A stretch of DNA of 64,000 bases from Actinophytocola gossypii (GTDB taxonomy: Bacteria > Actinomycetota > Actinomycetes > Mycobacteriales > Pseudonocardiaceae): assembly GCF_025165815.1 (NCBI RefSeq), contig NZ_JAFFZE010000006.1, positions 372,001 to 436,000 on the forward strand, given 5' to 3'. Positions 63,600 through 64,000 of this stretch are shown piece after piece. Under the pieces are notes generated by a model. That model was not told the DNA's origin. It worked only from the letters and a program-made list of their open reading frames with translations, and searched no databases. The position numbers and the translations under genes are program-made. The first letter of the stretch is position 1; the number at the start of each line of letters is the position of its first letter.

Positions 63600-64000
63600 T
63601 CAGTTCAGCACCGCGTGCGCGGCGTGCTCGAACGCGTCCAGCAGGAACCGCACCTCGCGGTCGTCCAGCAGCGCGGGCGGGGTCAGCCGCAGCACCCGGT
63701 CGGCGTTGAGCGAGTGGTTGGCCACCACCCCGGCCGCCAGCAGCTCCAGCAGCAGCTCACCGGCCAGCCCGTCGACCGCGCACTCGATCCCGATCAGCAG
63801 GCCGGCTCCGCGCACCTCGGCCACCCGGTCGCCGAGCACGTCGCCGAGCAGGCGCCGCAGCTCACCGACCAGCCGGTCGCCCAGGGCCGCCGCCCGCGGG
63901 ACCAGCCCGTCCTCCCGGATCGCCGCGACCGCCCCGCACACCGCGGCCATGCCCAGCGGCGCGGCGGAGAACGTCGAGGTGTGGATGAACGGATCCCGGT
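63600..64000 (-). CDS. Class III aminotransferase, C-terminal part (runs off the right edge)
   Basis: About 133 residues are visible. The segment FIHTSTFSAAPLGMAAVCGAV corresponds to the conserved Thr/Ser-Thr-Phe region after the PLP lysine of class III (ornithine/GABA-type) aminotransferases. The C-terminal domain follows with VRGAGLLIGIEC and DRVLRLTPPALL. It transfers an amino group between a primary amine and a keto or aldehyde group. It is the most upstream visible member of the operon, and the PLP lysine lies outside. It probably aminates the lipid precursor or product. Confidence 0.85.
   Translation of the reverse strand, partial: RDPFIHTSTFSAAPLGMAAVCGAVAAIREDGLVPRAAALGDRLVGELRRLLGDVLGDRVAEVRGAGLLIGIECAVDGLAGELLLELLAAGVVANHSLNADRVLRLTPPALLDDREVRFLLDAFEHAAHAVLN

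Overview
The window is very GC-rich actinobacterial DNA with strongly G/C-ending codons and many GTG starts. An AftD-type arabinosyltransferase, a DUF2613 protein, mIHF, a type VII secretion-type WXG module and many secreted enzymes point to a Pseudonocardiales-like actinomycete (Amycolatopsis/Saccharothrix/Lentzea type). This placement is inferred from gene content only. No rRNA, tRNA, CRISPR array, insertion sequence or replication origin was recognised.

Layout. 0-13 kb is mostly housekeeping and small metabolism: a frameshifted Uma2-family gene, a secreted lipase with a divergent TetR regulator, pdxH, two transporters, an aldose epimerase, an amidohydrolase, a divergent NmrA/Rrf2 pair, an acyl-CoA dehydrogenase, a PfkB kinase and citrate synthase. 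13-17 kb holds an ABC-2 permease without a neighbouring ATPase and a three-gene YbaB / EspC-like / WXG-M15 peptidase operon. 17-21 kb is a glycerol-3-phosphate and possible ether-lipid locus (glpD, TetR, AGPS-like). 20.6-30 kb holds cell-envelope and secreted proteins, an acyl-CoA ligase-thioesterase pair, mihF, isochorismate synthase and an Sfp-type phosphopantetheinyl transferase.

29.8-43.6 kb is a cell-wall polysaccharide region: DUF3068 protein, three methyltransferases, a GT4 glycosyltransferase, DUF2613, a flippase, AftD, a VanZ-like protein and two further large membrane proteins, one of them a GT-C candidate. 43.7-46.7 kb contains a decayed M1 peptidase, an acetyltransferase and an arsR-arsC operon beside what looks like a relic of arsM. 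46.8-55.5 kb has a VWA lipid-anchored or membrane protein, a FadD15-like ligase, a secreted trypsin plus zinc carboxypeptidase pair, and an aldehyde dehydrogenase/SDR operon with a sharp upstream palindrome. 55.6-56.9 kb is a repeat-bounded AbiEi/DUF559-type gene, followed by a GlxA-type regulator and a SnoaL-like protein.

The most striking system lies at 58.45-64.0 kb and continues past the right edge. It is a minus-strand set of eight tightly spaced or overlapping genes: class III aminotransferase, SRPBCC protein, small membrane protein, ferritin-like diiron enzyme, KAS III, ACP, KAS II and a diacylglycerol/sphingosine-kinase-like enzyme. It looks like a dedicated type II fatty-acid/polyketide assembly line with amination, diiron oxidation and lipid phosphorylation. 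I infer an amino-lipid or N-oxidised lipid product and do not recognise the cluster. The Sfp-type transferase at 29 kb could activate its ACP.

Two families of non-coding repeats also stand out. One is a 53-bp palindrome present twice, once as a terminator-like hairpin and once inside the isochorismate synthase reading frame. The other is a 22-bp unit in tandem arrays of opposite orientation on the two sides of the AbiEi/DUF559 gene.
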